Of a DNA stretch of 48,610 nucleotides, positions 42,694 to 48,610 are shown in pieces (within the stretch, counting starts at the first letter, position 1; every line of letters begins with the position of its first letter). The stretch spans positions 1-48,610 of the forward strand of contig JALVUQ010000045.1 of the NCBI GenBank assembly GCA_027035575.1, given 5' to 3'. Origin of the DNA: Desulfurellales bacterium (GTDB lineage: Bacteria; Campylobacterota_A; Desulfurellia; Desulfurellales; Hippeaceae). Both the position numbers and the translations under genes were made by a program. The notes below the pieces were generated by a model. It did not search any database, had not been told where the DNA came from, and saw only the letters and a program-made list of their open reading frames with translations.

Positions 42694-43299
42694 ATGGCTA
42701 GATATGGGATGGTAATGAATGTTAAAACCTGTTTGGGTTGCAAAGCCTGCATGGCAGCTTGTTCTCAATGGAACCAAACACCTTTTTGGGCAGAAGACGG
42801 CGGTAAGTGGAGAACAAGGGTTACCGAGCTTCAAGAAGGAAAGTTCCCGGAGGTTAAAAGAGAATTTTTCCCCACTATATGTATGCACTGTGTAAACCCG
42901 CCGTGCCACAGCGTTTGCCCGACAGGTGCCACGTATATCAACAAAGACGGCATTGTATTGATTGATTACGATTTGTGTCTCGGATGCGGGTATTGTATTG
43001 AGGCGTGTCCTTACGATGCAAGATATGAGTATGAAAAAGATGATTTGGAGAAGGATGAGTTTTACTTCGGAGAGGATGCAAGACATCACCAGGTTCACGT
43101 TGATAAATGTACGTTCTGCGTTGATAGGCTGGCTGAGGGCGAAGAGCCGTCATGCGCTGCCACCTGCGTGGGACATGCGAGAATATTCGGTGATTTGGAT
43201 GACCCGAAATCGGAAGTTGCTCAGCTTGTTAATAGTGGAAAGGCTAAACCGCTCGGTGAGTATATGGGTGCTCAGCCGAAGGTTTATTATATAAAATAA
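42694..43299 (+). CDS. 4Fe-4S ferredoxin-type electron transfer subunit (PsrB-like)
   Basis: The 201-residue periplasmic-side subunit has four cysteine clusters. The first is CLGCKACMAACSQWN, the second CMHCVNPPCHSVCPTGA, and the third CLGCGYCIEACPYDA. The fourth is CTFCVDRLAEGEEPSCAATC. These bind four [4Fe-4S] centres that pass electrons between the membrane subunit and the catalytic subunit. It has no signal peptide of its own, so it is probably carried by the Tat signal of the large subunit. ATG 42694 lies five bases after GGAGG; a TTG at 42682 is inside that region. Confidence 0.93.
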   Translation: MARYGMVMNVKTCLGCKACMAACSQWNQTPFWAEDGGKWRTRVTELQEGKFPEVKREFFPTICMHCVNPPCHSVCPTGATYINKDGIVLIDYDLCLGCGYCIEACPYDARYEYEKDDLEKDEFYFGEDARHHQVHVDKCTFCVDRLAEGEEPSCAATCVGHARIFGDLDDPKSEVAQLVNSGKAKPLGEYMGAQPKVYYIK

Positions 43300-43310
43300 A
43301 GGAGGAAAAT

Positions 43311-44180
43311 ATGGATTTAGTACAGCAACATACTTGGGGCTGGTTTATAGCCATTTATCTATATTTCGGCGGACTGGGTGGTGCTACTATTGCCCTTGGA
43401 ATACTTGGAGAGCTAAGATTTAATAAGGGGAAATGGTTTGGAATAGGAACAGCACTGTTGGGATTGGCTATTTTGAGTTTCGGTCTTATTTGGCTGATAT
43501 TGGATTTGATAAATCCTTTAAGATTTTTATTGGCTTTGTGGGTTAAAGGAATTGCACATTCCTGGATTGCTCGCGGTATGATAATTATAACAGGAGCCTA
43601 TGTTTTTGGTGTATTATATGCTCTTGCAGCGTTTTTTGAGTGGACTACATTTAAAAAATGGATGGGGTATGCTGCTATGTTCTGCGGATTCGGCGTTACG
43701 ACATATACCGGATTATTGTTAAATGCAAATGTTGGAATCCCATTTTGGCATACGCCTGCTTTGCCCGTATTATTCACAGTCAGTGCATTCTCAACAGGAT
43801 GTGCTTTGTTGATGTGGGTTTTGGCTGGTAAAAACGACCATGAATCGGAGCACTTCTTTCACGCGGTAGAGGGTTTCGATATATTTTTAATCTCATTGGA
43901 GTTGTTAATTCTTTTTGCATATTTCGACTTTGCAAGATTGGGAAATGCTGCCGTTATGAAAAGCTCGCATATGTTGTTAACCAATCCTTTATTTACGATA
44001 GGTTTTGTAGTACTGGGACTTATAGCTCCGCTTATTCTTGAGGCTTATGCGTCTATGAAGGAAAATTCCAAAGGCTTGGCTGCTTTCGCCTCTGCTTTGG
44101 TTTTAATAGGCGGATTTTTATTGAGATATTTGATTGTTTGGGCGGGTGTTTTCCAATATCCGCACGGACTTGCAGGGTGA
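43311..44180 (+). CDS. NrfD/PsrC-like membrane anchor subunit
   Basis: The 289-residue protein has about eight or nine membrane helices. It opens with HTWGWFIAIYLYFGGLGGATIALGIL, and YTGLLLNANVGIPFWHTPALPVLFTVSAFSTG is typical of NrfD/PsrC proteins. It exchanges electrons with the menaquinone pool and binds the two hydrophilic subunits outside the membrane. Starts eight bases after the ferredoxin-subunit stop codon region, behind GGAGG. It is the last gene of the operon, before a shared terminator. Confidence 0.92.
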   Translation: MDLVQQHTWGWFIAIYLYFGGLGGATIALGILGELRFNKGKWFGIGTALLGLAILSFGLIWLILDLINPLRFLLALWVKGIAHSWIARGMIIITGAYVFGVLYALAAFFEWTTFKKWMGYAAMFCGFGVTTYTGLLLNANVGIPFWHTPALPVLFTVSAFSTGCALLMWVLAGKNDHESEHFFHAVEGFDIFLISLELLILFAYFDFARLGNAAVMKSSHMLLTNPLFTIGFVVLGLIAPLILEAYASMKENSKGLAAFASALVLIGGFLLRYLIVWAGVFQYPHGLAG

Positions 44181-44193
44181 GCAAGATTAAATA

Positions 44194-44233
44194 AACAAAA
44201 AAAAGGGGGTTTTTGAAGCCCCCTTTTTTGTTT
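44194..44233. terminator. Bidirectional terminator between psrC-like gene and the Mo/W permease
   Basis: A stem of AAAAAAGGGGG with CCCCCTTTTTT, extended by AAAC/GTTT (44194-44209 with 44219-44233), closes a loop of about nine bases (TTTTTGAAG). T-tracts follow on both strands, so it serves both convergent operons. Confidence 0.88.
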
Positions 44234-44267
44234 GTGTGAATAGATAATTTACGAGATTACAATATTT

Positions 44268-45032
44268 TTACAGGTTCTTTGGTTTTTTAAAGAAAGATTT
44301 AATCGCGACAACGGCAATAAATGAGAACAGCACAACGAATACGGATGCCGCCAAGCCTTTATTAAAATTACCCTCAGTCATTTTAAGGTAGATGTTTATC
44401 GGTATGTTGGCGGTTTTATAAGATATTCCGCCGCCAACCATCAGTGTTGCTCCGAACTCTCCCAAACTTCTTAACCACGTAAGTACAAGACCGGACAAAA
44501 TACCGTTAAAAGCCAACTTGAACGTTGTATCGTAAAACGAGGAAAAGTTGGATGCACCAAGCGTCATAGCTATTCTTTCATATACGGGAGATATGAGCTC
44601 AAAAGCATTTTTTGAAGCTTTAACGCTGAACGGAAACGCAACAAAAAACTGTGCGATTATTGCGCCGGCGGTTGTAAATATAAAGGAATAAAAGGTTTTA
44701 ACAAACGGTGCATTAAAAAAGGTTAAAAGTAAAGCACCTACAACAAGTGGCGGTATGATTAAGGGTATGTCGAAAAAAGAATCAAGTCCTTTTGATATAA
44801 ATGTATCGCTCCTTGCCAAAAAAAATCCTGTTGGAATACCAAATACTGCAGAAAGTAGAGTTGCCGTTACGGATGTTTTTAGCCCGAATACCACAGACGA
44901 TAAAAACTCCTTATCGCTAAACAACTCAAGAACGTATCTCGGATTGACCTTAAAAAACCCGTATAAAATAACGCTCAATATAAAAGCGCATAAGAGCAGC
45001 GCAAAAACAAGAGAAATTTTTGTAAGTTTCAT
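44268..45032 (-). CDS. modB: Molybdate/tungstate ABC transporter permease
   Basis: The 254-residue permease has about six helices. It shows PLIIPPLVVGALLL, the EAA-type loop FELISPVYERIAMTLGAS that contacts the ATPase, and RSLGEFGATLMVGGG, which is diagnostic of ModB/WtpB/CysT permeases. The start overlaps the 3' end of the binding-protein gene by four bases. Whether molybdate or tungstate is preferred cannot be told from the permease. Confidence 0.9.
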   Translation of the reverse strand: MKLTKISLVFALLLCAFILSVILYGFFKVNPRYVLELFSDKEFLSSVVFGLKTSVTATLLSAVFGIPTGFFLARSDTFISKGLDSFFDIPLIIPPLVVGALLLTFFNAPFVKTFYSFIFTTAGAIIAQFFVAFPFSVKASKNAFELISPVYERIAMTLGASNFSSFYDTTFKLAFNGILSGLVLTWLRSLGEFGATLMVGGGISYKTANIPINIYLKMTEGNFNKGLAASVFVVLFSFIAVVAIKSFFKKPKNL

Positions 45033-45769
45033 TTTACCGGTATTTTATAGCCGTATTGTTTATACACGTTTAAATGTTTGAGTATGAAGTTAAGCAGCCT
45101 ATTTTTAGCTTTTTGATTTTTACCGAATTTCATTTCGGCAAGGTAACCCGTTTTAATTTTGTTGTACTGTTTCGGTATGGACACATATTGTATATTGTTA
45201 ATCTTTGCAACCGCAGCAAAAATCAATCCTGCATCCACACTGTTCATTTTTATGTAGTTTACTATTTGAGATATATTGATTGCTTCTATTGTTACGTTGT
45301 TTTTTAACTTTTGCCTCATATTTTCGGGGAGTTTATTCAAAATGTAAAGATATGTTTTCCCCAAAGCCATCGTTTTAGGGTTGCCTGCCGCAATTTTTAT
45401 GCCTTTTTTGAGAATATCGTTAAAAGAACGTATCCTTTTTTCTGCTTCCTTTGAGACACCGAATACGGGGATTAGCTTTATGAATTTTACATAACTTTCA
45501 ACAAGCCCCTTTTTTTGAGCCATCCTGAAAAACTTCGGGTCAAGGCAGCCGTATATATCCCCCTTCTTTGATAAAATCATCTGTTGTAAAATTTGTCCTG
45601 TTCCACCTGCAATTACAACTACCTTATCACTATGGGTTTTGTTAAACATCTCTGCTATTTTTTGGGACGGTTTTTTTACGGCGGCTCCTGTGAACCAAAA
45701 AAGCGTGTAGGCGTAAGAATTAAAGGAAAACACGAAAACAGACATCAATAACAACAACAAGTACCTCAT
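45029..45769 (-). CDS. modA: Molybdate/tungstate-type periplasmic binding protein
   Basis: The 246-residue protein has a signal peptide (MRYLLLLLMSVFVFSFNSYA). The ModA-like fold is seen in FWFTGAAVKKPSQKIAEMFNKT, AGGTGQILQQMILSKKGDIYGCLDP and VDAGLIFAAVAKIN. The GGTGQ stretch replaces the usual GSSG oxyanion loop. It binds an oxyanion for the permease encoded next. Molybdate versus tungstate is undecided. The gene overlaps modC upstream and modB downstream by four bases. Confidence 0.85.
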   Translation of the reverse strand: MRYLLLLLMSVFVFSFNSYAYTLFWFTGAAVKKPSQKIAEMFNKTHSDKVVVIAGGTGQILQQMILSKKGDIYGCLDPKFFRMAQKKGLVESYVKFIKLIPVFGVSKEAEKRIRSFNDILKKGIKIAAGNPKTMALGKTYLYILNKLPENMRQKLKNNVTIEAINISQIVNYIKMNSVDAGLIFAAVAKINNIQYVSIPKQYNKIKTGYLAEMKFGKNQKAKNRLLNFILKHLNVYKQYGYKIPVK

Positions 45770-46833
45770 ACTGCAAACTCCTTACAAAAAATAATAGATT
45801 CTTTTTTCAATGATACCGTTATGTATGAGCCCACGCTCAAAGACATCTTGGATAGTATATGCTCCGGTATGTTTATTGAAACAGCGGTGTTATTCTTGGT
45901 TGAGGTTACCAAATTCACATATCTCCCCCTGAAGTTAATTCTCTCTATTTTTACATCTATCTTGTTTTCTTTGTCAGATATATCTGTATCTTTTCTCAAA
46001 ATCATTATGTTTTCAGGTTTTATACAGCAAAACTTAGCTTCATCAGTTAATCCTTCAATATTAAGCTTTATTCCGTTTGCAAGCTCAACGAAGCCTCTTT
46101 TTGCTTTTTTTATTCTCCAGATATTAGCGAAATCCAGAAGTTTTGCCGTTTCAACAAAAGACGGAGTGTTAAATATTTTGCTTTTGTCGCCGAACTCCAT
46201 AACCAACCCGTCCTTAACTATGACGATTTCATCTCCGAATACGAAAGCCTCCTCCAAATCGTGCGTAACAAATAAAACAGGTATTGAAAATGAGGATGCA
46301 ACGTCTGCTACCAACTCTCTCAACTCTTCCCTTATGGGTCTGTCTAAGGCGCTGAAAGGCTCATCAAGGAGCATAATATCAGGTTTTACAACCAAAGCCC
46401 TTGCCAGAGCTGCTCTTTGTCTTTGCCCTCCCGATATTTCGCCCGGATATTTGTCAAGGCAGTGAAAAATACCGAATCTTTTTGCAATATCTTTAACGCC
46501 GAGTGTGTCTTTCAGCCCCTTTTTCTTTAAACCGTATCTTATATTTTCCTCCACGCTCATATTAGGAAAAAGCGTATATTCTTGAGGCAGATAGCCAACA
46601 TTTCTTGCCTGTATGGATAAAGCCGTTTTGTTGTTTGATGAGAAAAACTCTCTGCGGTTTATTTTTATAAAACCTCTATCGGGGTTGTAGAAACCAGCAA
46701 TCATCTTTAAAAGGGAAGATTTTCCGCTTCCAGATGCGCCGAAGATGACGCATTTAAGTGAGTGCAGTTTGAAAACCATTGATATGTCGAATGAACCGAG
46801 TTTCTTTTTTATGTTTATATCAATCATATTCAC
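45766..46833 (-). CDS. modC: Molybdate/tungstate ABC transporter ATP-binding protein with TOBE domain
   Basis: The 355-residue ATPase has Walker A VIFGASGSGKSSLLKMIAG, the signature EISGGQRQRAALARALVV, Walker B IMLLDEPFSALDRP and the switch His in VTHDLEEAFVFGDE. Residues about 275-355 form a TOBE oxyanion-binding domain (FCCIKPENIMI, then INFRGRYVNLV), typical of ModC/WtpC and used for trans-inhibition. A GTG start at 46833 overlaps the stop of a small upstream frame (GTGA) and lies eight bases after AAAAGGA; ATG 46827 is the alternative. It is the first classical gene of the riboswitch-controlled operon. Confidence 0.9.
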   Translation of the reverse strand: MNMIDINIKKKLGSFDISMVFKLHSLKCVIFGASGSGKSSLLKMIAGFYNPDRGFIKINRREFFSSNNKTALSIQARNVGYLPQEYTLFPNMSVEENIRYGLKKKGLKDTLGVKDIAKRFGIFHCLDKYPGEISGGQRQRAALARALVVKPDIMLLDEPFSALDRPIREELRELVADVASSFSIPVLFVTHDLEEAFVFGDEIVIVKDGLVMEFGDKSKIFNTPSFVETAKLLDFANIWRIKKAKRGFVELANGIKLNIEGLTDEAKFCCIKPENIMILRKDTDISDKENKIDVKIERINFRGRYVNLVTSTKNNTAVSINIPEHILSKMSLSVGSYITVSLKKESIIFCKEFAV

Positions 46834-47039
46834 AGCTTCATTCCTTTTCCTGTGTTTATTCTTGAATTTATGTCATATAAATATAGACTTTTCTTACACT
46901 TCTCACTGTTGTTATCCGGATATGTAGAGATAGTTTTATTGGAAGTTACAGTAGGACTTTGAAAGATGAACGCGGAGAACATAAGATATAATAAAGTGCT
47001 GTAAAGAGCACGCAAGAATTGAGGAATAAAAAAAGTCAC
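46830..47039 (-). CDS. Small membrane/exported peptide encoded between Moco riboswitch and modC
   Basis: A 69-codon frame starts with GTG at 47037-47039, seven bases after AAAGGAG (47047-47053), and ends in TGA overlapping the GTG start of modC. The peptide has a hydrophobic segment at about residues 7-26 (FLRALYSTLLYLMFSAFIF) followed by a polar Ser/Asn/Lys-rich tail ending KGMKL. It resembles a signal-anchored or secreted small protein; I recognise no family. Its Shine-Dalgarno sequence is part of the riboswitch 3' strand, so it would be the direct translational target, with modC coupled through GTGA. The ribosome site, position and overlap support it; without homologues it could still be a chance frame. 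Confidence 0.5.
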   Translation of the reverse strand: MTFFIPQFLRALYSTLLYLMFSAFIFQSPTVTSNKTISTYPDNNSEKCKKSLYLYDINSRINTGKGMKL

Positions 47040-47043
47040 AAAA

Positions 47044-47146
47044 CATCTCCTTTCCAAATACGGGAGGCGTAAGCGTTTCCCCTTACACCCTATCGGTCTA
47101 TAACCCGATAGCTTTTCAAGCCTTAGGTTTATAGACTCGGAGCTTT
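47044..47146 (-). promoter_or_regulatory. Moco/Tuco-family riboswitch
   Basis: On the minus strand the conserved pieces of the molybdenum/tungsten cofactor RNA motif appear in order: CTCCGAG, then ACCTAAGGC, an internal hairpin CTATCGG...CCGATAG, GGGGAAACGC, GCCTCCCG and GGAAAGGAG. The last piece closes P1 with the first CTCC and contains the AAAGGAG ribosome binding site. It precedes the Mo/W transporter operon. Cofactor binding would be expected to hide that site and stop import. The ligand form (Mo or W) depends on helix details that I cannot settle by eye. Confidence 0.88.
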
Positions 47147-47150
47147 ACAA

Positions 47151-47178
47151 ACTATATCAAAATAGATTAAAATTGCAA
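47151..47178 (-). promoter_or_regulatory. Promoter for the riboswitch-modCAB transcript
   Basis: On the minus strand TTGCAA (47173-47178), 16 bases, TATAGT (47151-47156). The predicted transcription start falls within a few bases of the riboswitch 5' end. Confidence 0.55.
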
Positions 47179-47211
47179 GAGGAAGTAAAATAAAAGTATC
47201 GGGAGGTTGTT

Positions 47212-47928
47212 ATGAGGTCTGTAAAAATTTTATTTGTCGTTGTTTTTTCTTTTTTTATAGGTTTGGGCTATGCAAATGCACAAGGGGTTAAAAATCCCGT
47301 ATATTCTTCTGTTTCGACATCTTTTGTACTGACAAAAACCATAAAATGCGATGAGGTGAAAGCAAAATTTGAGGTTTATGCGGAAGGCGATACATATTCT
47401 ATGGCATTAAAAAGATTGGCTAAGATAAATAACGATTTCGTTAAGTTCTTAAGAAAGATTTTTAACCCCAAAGAGGTTCAAACAAGCAACGCATACGGAT
47501 ATTCAAAAACGGCTGTGCTCTATGTATCTGTTCAAAGTAAGAAAACAGATAAGATTTCTTATGTTTTGAGCTATATAGCAAATAAAACTTTTCAATATAA
47601 AACCGGTATAAAGCCTATGTATATCAGGTTTGTCGTATCGAATAAACTAAAAAGAGAGGTTAAAAATTCACTATTTCTTGAAGCTTTGAAGGTGTCCAAT
47701 GCCAAGTTAGCGGTAGTCAACAGTGTTTTGTCAAACGGCTATAAGATAGGCTCGCTCGATATAGGTGAAAATACGGAGTATCCTATATTGTATGAGAGAA
47801 ATACCTTTAGAACGTTGTATAAAAGCGCTTCGGTTTCACCGGGAGGAGAGGAGAAAATTCAAACATCACCGGGTAGTGTAACAATAAAAGTTAAAGTAAG
47901 ATTAAAATTGATTAAAAAAATCGATTAA
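47212..47928 (+). CDS. Secreted SIMPL-domain (DUF541)-like protein
   Basis: The 238-residue protein has a signal peptide (residues about 1-23, ending YANA). The mature part has a SIMPL-like pattern: KCDEVKAKFEVYAEGDTYSMALKRLAKINNDFVKFLRKI, then a second half with SLFLEALKVSNAKLAVVNSVLSNGYKIGSLDIGE and a closing beta strand VTIKVKVRLKLIKKI. SIMPL proteins are periplasmic or outer-membrane associated and poorly understood. It is divergently transcribed from the Mo/W transporter with less than 70 bases between the riboswitch and its start. RBS GGGAGG precedes the ATG. Family assignment is moderate. Confidence 0.65.
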   Translation: MRSVKILFVVVFSFFIGLGYANAQGVKNPVYSSVSTSFVLTKTIKCDEVKAKFEVYAEGDTYSMALKRLAKINNDFVKFLRKIFNPKEVQTSNAYGYSKTAVLYVSVQSKKTDKISYVLSYIANKTFQYKTGIKPMYIRFVVSNKLKREVKNSLFLEALKVSNAKLAVVNSVLSNGYKIGSLDIGENTEYPILYERNTFRTLYKSASVSPGGEEKIQTSPGSVTIKVKVRLKLIKKID

Positions 47929-47932
47929 AAAA

Positions 47933-47958
47933 AAGACCGAGCATTAAGCTCGGCCTTT
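47933..47958. terminator. Bidirectional terminator between the SIMPL-like gene and the peroxiredoxin
   Basis: CCGAGC (47937-47942) pairs with GCTCGG (47948-47953) around ATTAA. The stem is extended by A/T pairs across one mismatch, with AAAAAAA before and CCTTTTG after. Confidence 0.75.
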
Positions 47959-47990
47959 TGTCTATCTATTATTTAAAGGAAGGGTCGGCT

Positions 47991-48610
47991 TTATGATAAA
48001 ATCTCATCAATCGTTACATAATCCCCTACGCGGCCTGTCATCTGCTCAACGTCGGTGTTTACCGGCAGTGTTTTCTTTCCAGGTCTCCAGTTTGCCGGGC
48101 AAACCTCGCCTGTTTTATATGCGTGCTGCCAGGCTTGAATCTGCCTTATGAATTCATTAACATTTCTTCCCACCGAAGGAGCCTGAACTTCTTGAGCTTC
48201 TACAACGCCGTCGGGGTTGATTAAAAATCTTCCTCTTAAGGCTATGCCTTCTTCTTCAATCATAACGCCAAAAGCTCTTGAAACCTCGCCTGTCGGGTCT
48301 GCGCCTATTGTAAGCTTTAAATCTTTCAATAGAGGCTCAGTTTCGGCAAATCTTTTGTGAGAGAATTTTGTGTCTGTAGATACAGCCAAAACCTCAACAC
48401 CCATCGACTTCAGCTCATCATATTTAGCATTCATAGCCGCAATTTCCGTAGGGCATACGAATGTAAAGTCAGCCGGATAGAAGCAAACTACATACCATTT
48501 TCCTTTATAATCCTCGTTTGAAACCTCTGTGTAGTGACCCGTTGCAGCATCATAGGCTGCCATTTTGAATTCCGGTGCCTGCTTTAGTACCAATACTCCT
48601 GCCTGTGTGT
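47991..48610 (-). CDS. Peroxiredoxin, AhpC/Prx1 type (5' end at or beyond window edge)
   Basis: This is a typical 2-Cys peroxiredoxin that reduces hydrogen and organic peroxides. The peroxidatic cysteine is in DFTFVCPTE and the resolving cysteine in EVCPANW. Further landmarks are VLAVSTDTKFSHKRF, GADPTGEVSRAFGV and LRGRFLINPDG. The C-terminus runs to DYVTIDEILS, including a conserved tail after the resolving cysteine. A TTG at 48593 is in frame, but AGGAG lies only two bases before it, and the frame stays open (TQAGV) to the window edge. The true start is therefore probably beyond 48610. The reductant (AhpF, thioredoxin or rubredoxin) is not visible here. Confidence 0.95.
   Translation of the reverse strand, partial: TQAGVLVLKQAPEFKMAAYDAATGHYTEVSNEDYKGKWYVVCFYPADFTFVCPTEIAAMNAKYDELKSMGVEVLAVSTDTKFSHKRFAETEPLLKDLKLTIGADPTGEVSRAFGVMIEEEGIALRGRFLINPDGVVEAQEVQAPSVGRNVNEFIRQIQAWQHAYKTGEVCPANWRPGKKTLPVNTDVEQMTGRVGDYVTIDEILS

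Noticed and set aside
47040-47057. TTG at 47057 as the start of the small frame after the Moco riboswitch
   Set aside because: That TTG lies inside the aptamer, before the AAAGGAG. The GTG at 47039 follows it at the right distance.

Overview
The window is bacterial, A+T-rich and gene-dense. Its gene content suggests a thermophilic or moderately thermophilic, sulfur-respiring anaerobe of the Hippea/Desulfurella type. That placement is an inference from gene content and protein style, not from a marker search. The supporting genes are a three-subunit molybdo/tungsto oxidoreductase of the polysulfide/sulfur reductase type, a ferredoxin-linked 2-oxoacid oxidoreductase, a fused ResB-CcsA (system II) cytochrome c assembly protein, a FadL-type outer-membrane channel and TonB-dependent cobalamin uptake, which show a Gram-negative envelope.

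Layout. 1-2593 (+): the end of an amino-acid ABC ATPase and two adjacent molybdopterin genes. 2590-5906 (-): the SRP/ribosome operon ffh-rpsP-trmD-rplS-yraN plus a small unknown gene; yraN appears to start at ATT. 6130-9560: an accessory stretch with a CPBP protease, an eight-repeat propeller surface protein, an orphan hicB, a hicA stub and an IS256-family remnant. 9589-16287 (-): a CDF transporter and the cobalamin uptake locus btuFCD - cobalamin riboswitch - btuB - tonB. 16471-18759 (+): HD protein, efp and an Fsr-like MFS exporter. 18832-21370 (-): porGAB. 21543-25764 (-): FadL, a 5'-nucleotidase gene interrupted by an in-frame TAA, and a sirtuin. 25953-30834 (+): GGDEF-EAL protein, ResB-CcsA and an ArsC-type phosphatase. 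31047-35893 (+): rplU-rpmA-obgE-proB-proA-nadD-rsfS. 36137-38649 (+): a two-domain HD-GYP-like protein coupled to ugd. 38726-44180 (+): a soluble sensor-like protein followed by the psrABC-like respiratory operon. 44268-47150 (-): a molybdate/tungstate ABC transporter behind a Moco-family riboswitch. 47212-48610: a secreted SIMPL-like protein and a peroxiredoxin that runs off the right edge.

How the genes fit together. The molybdenum/tungsten theme recurs in the MoeA-like pair, the PsrA-like enzyme, and the oxyanion importer, which converges on the enzyme operon and is controlled by a cofactor-sensing riboswitch. The observations most worth following up are: a 69-codon membrane-peptide gene between that riboswitch and the transporter ATPase, with GTGA coupling; a 12-codon leader ORF behind the cobalamin riboswitch; the hicA/IS256 junction; the ATT start of yraN; the stop codon inside the nucleotidase; and the orphan sensor plus promoter dyad in front of psrABC. 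I see no CRISPR array, tRNA, rRNA or prophage in the window.
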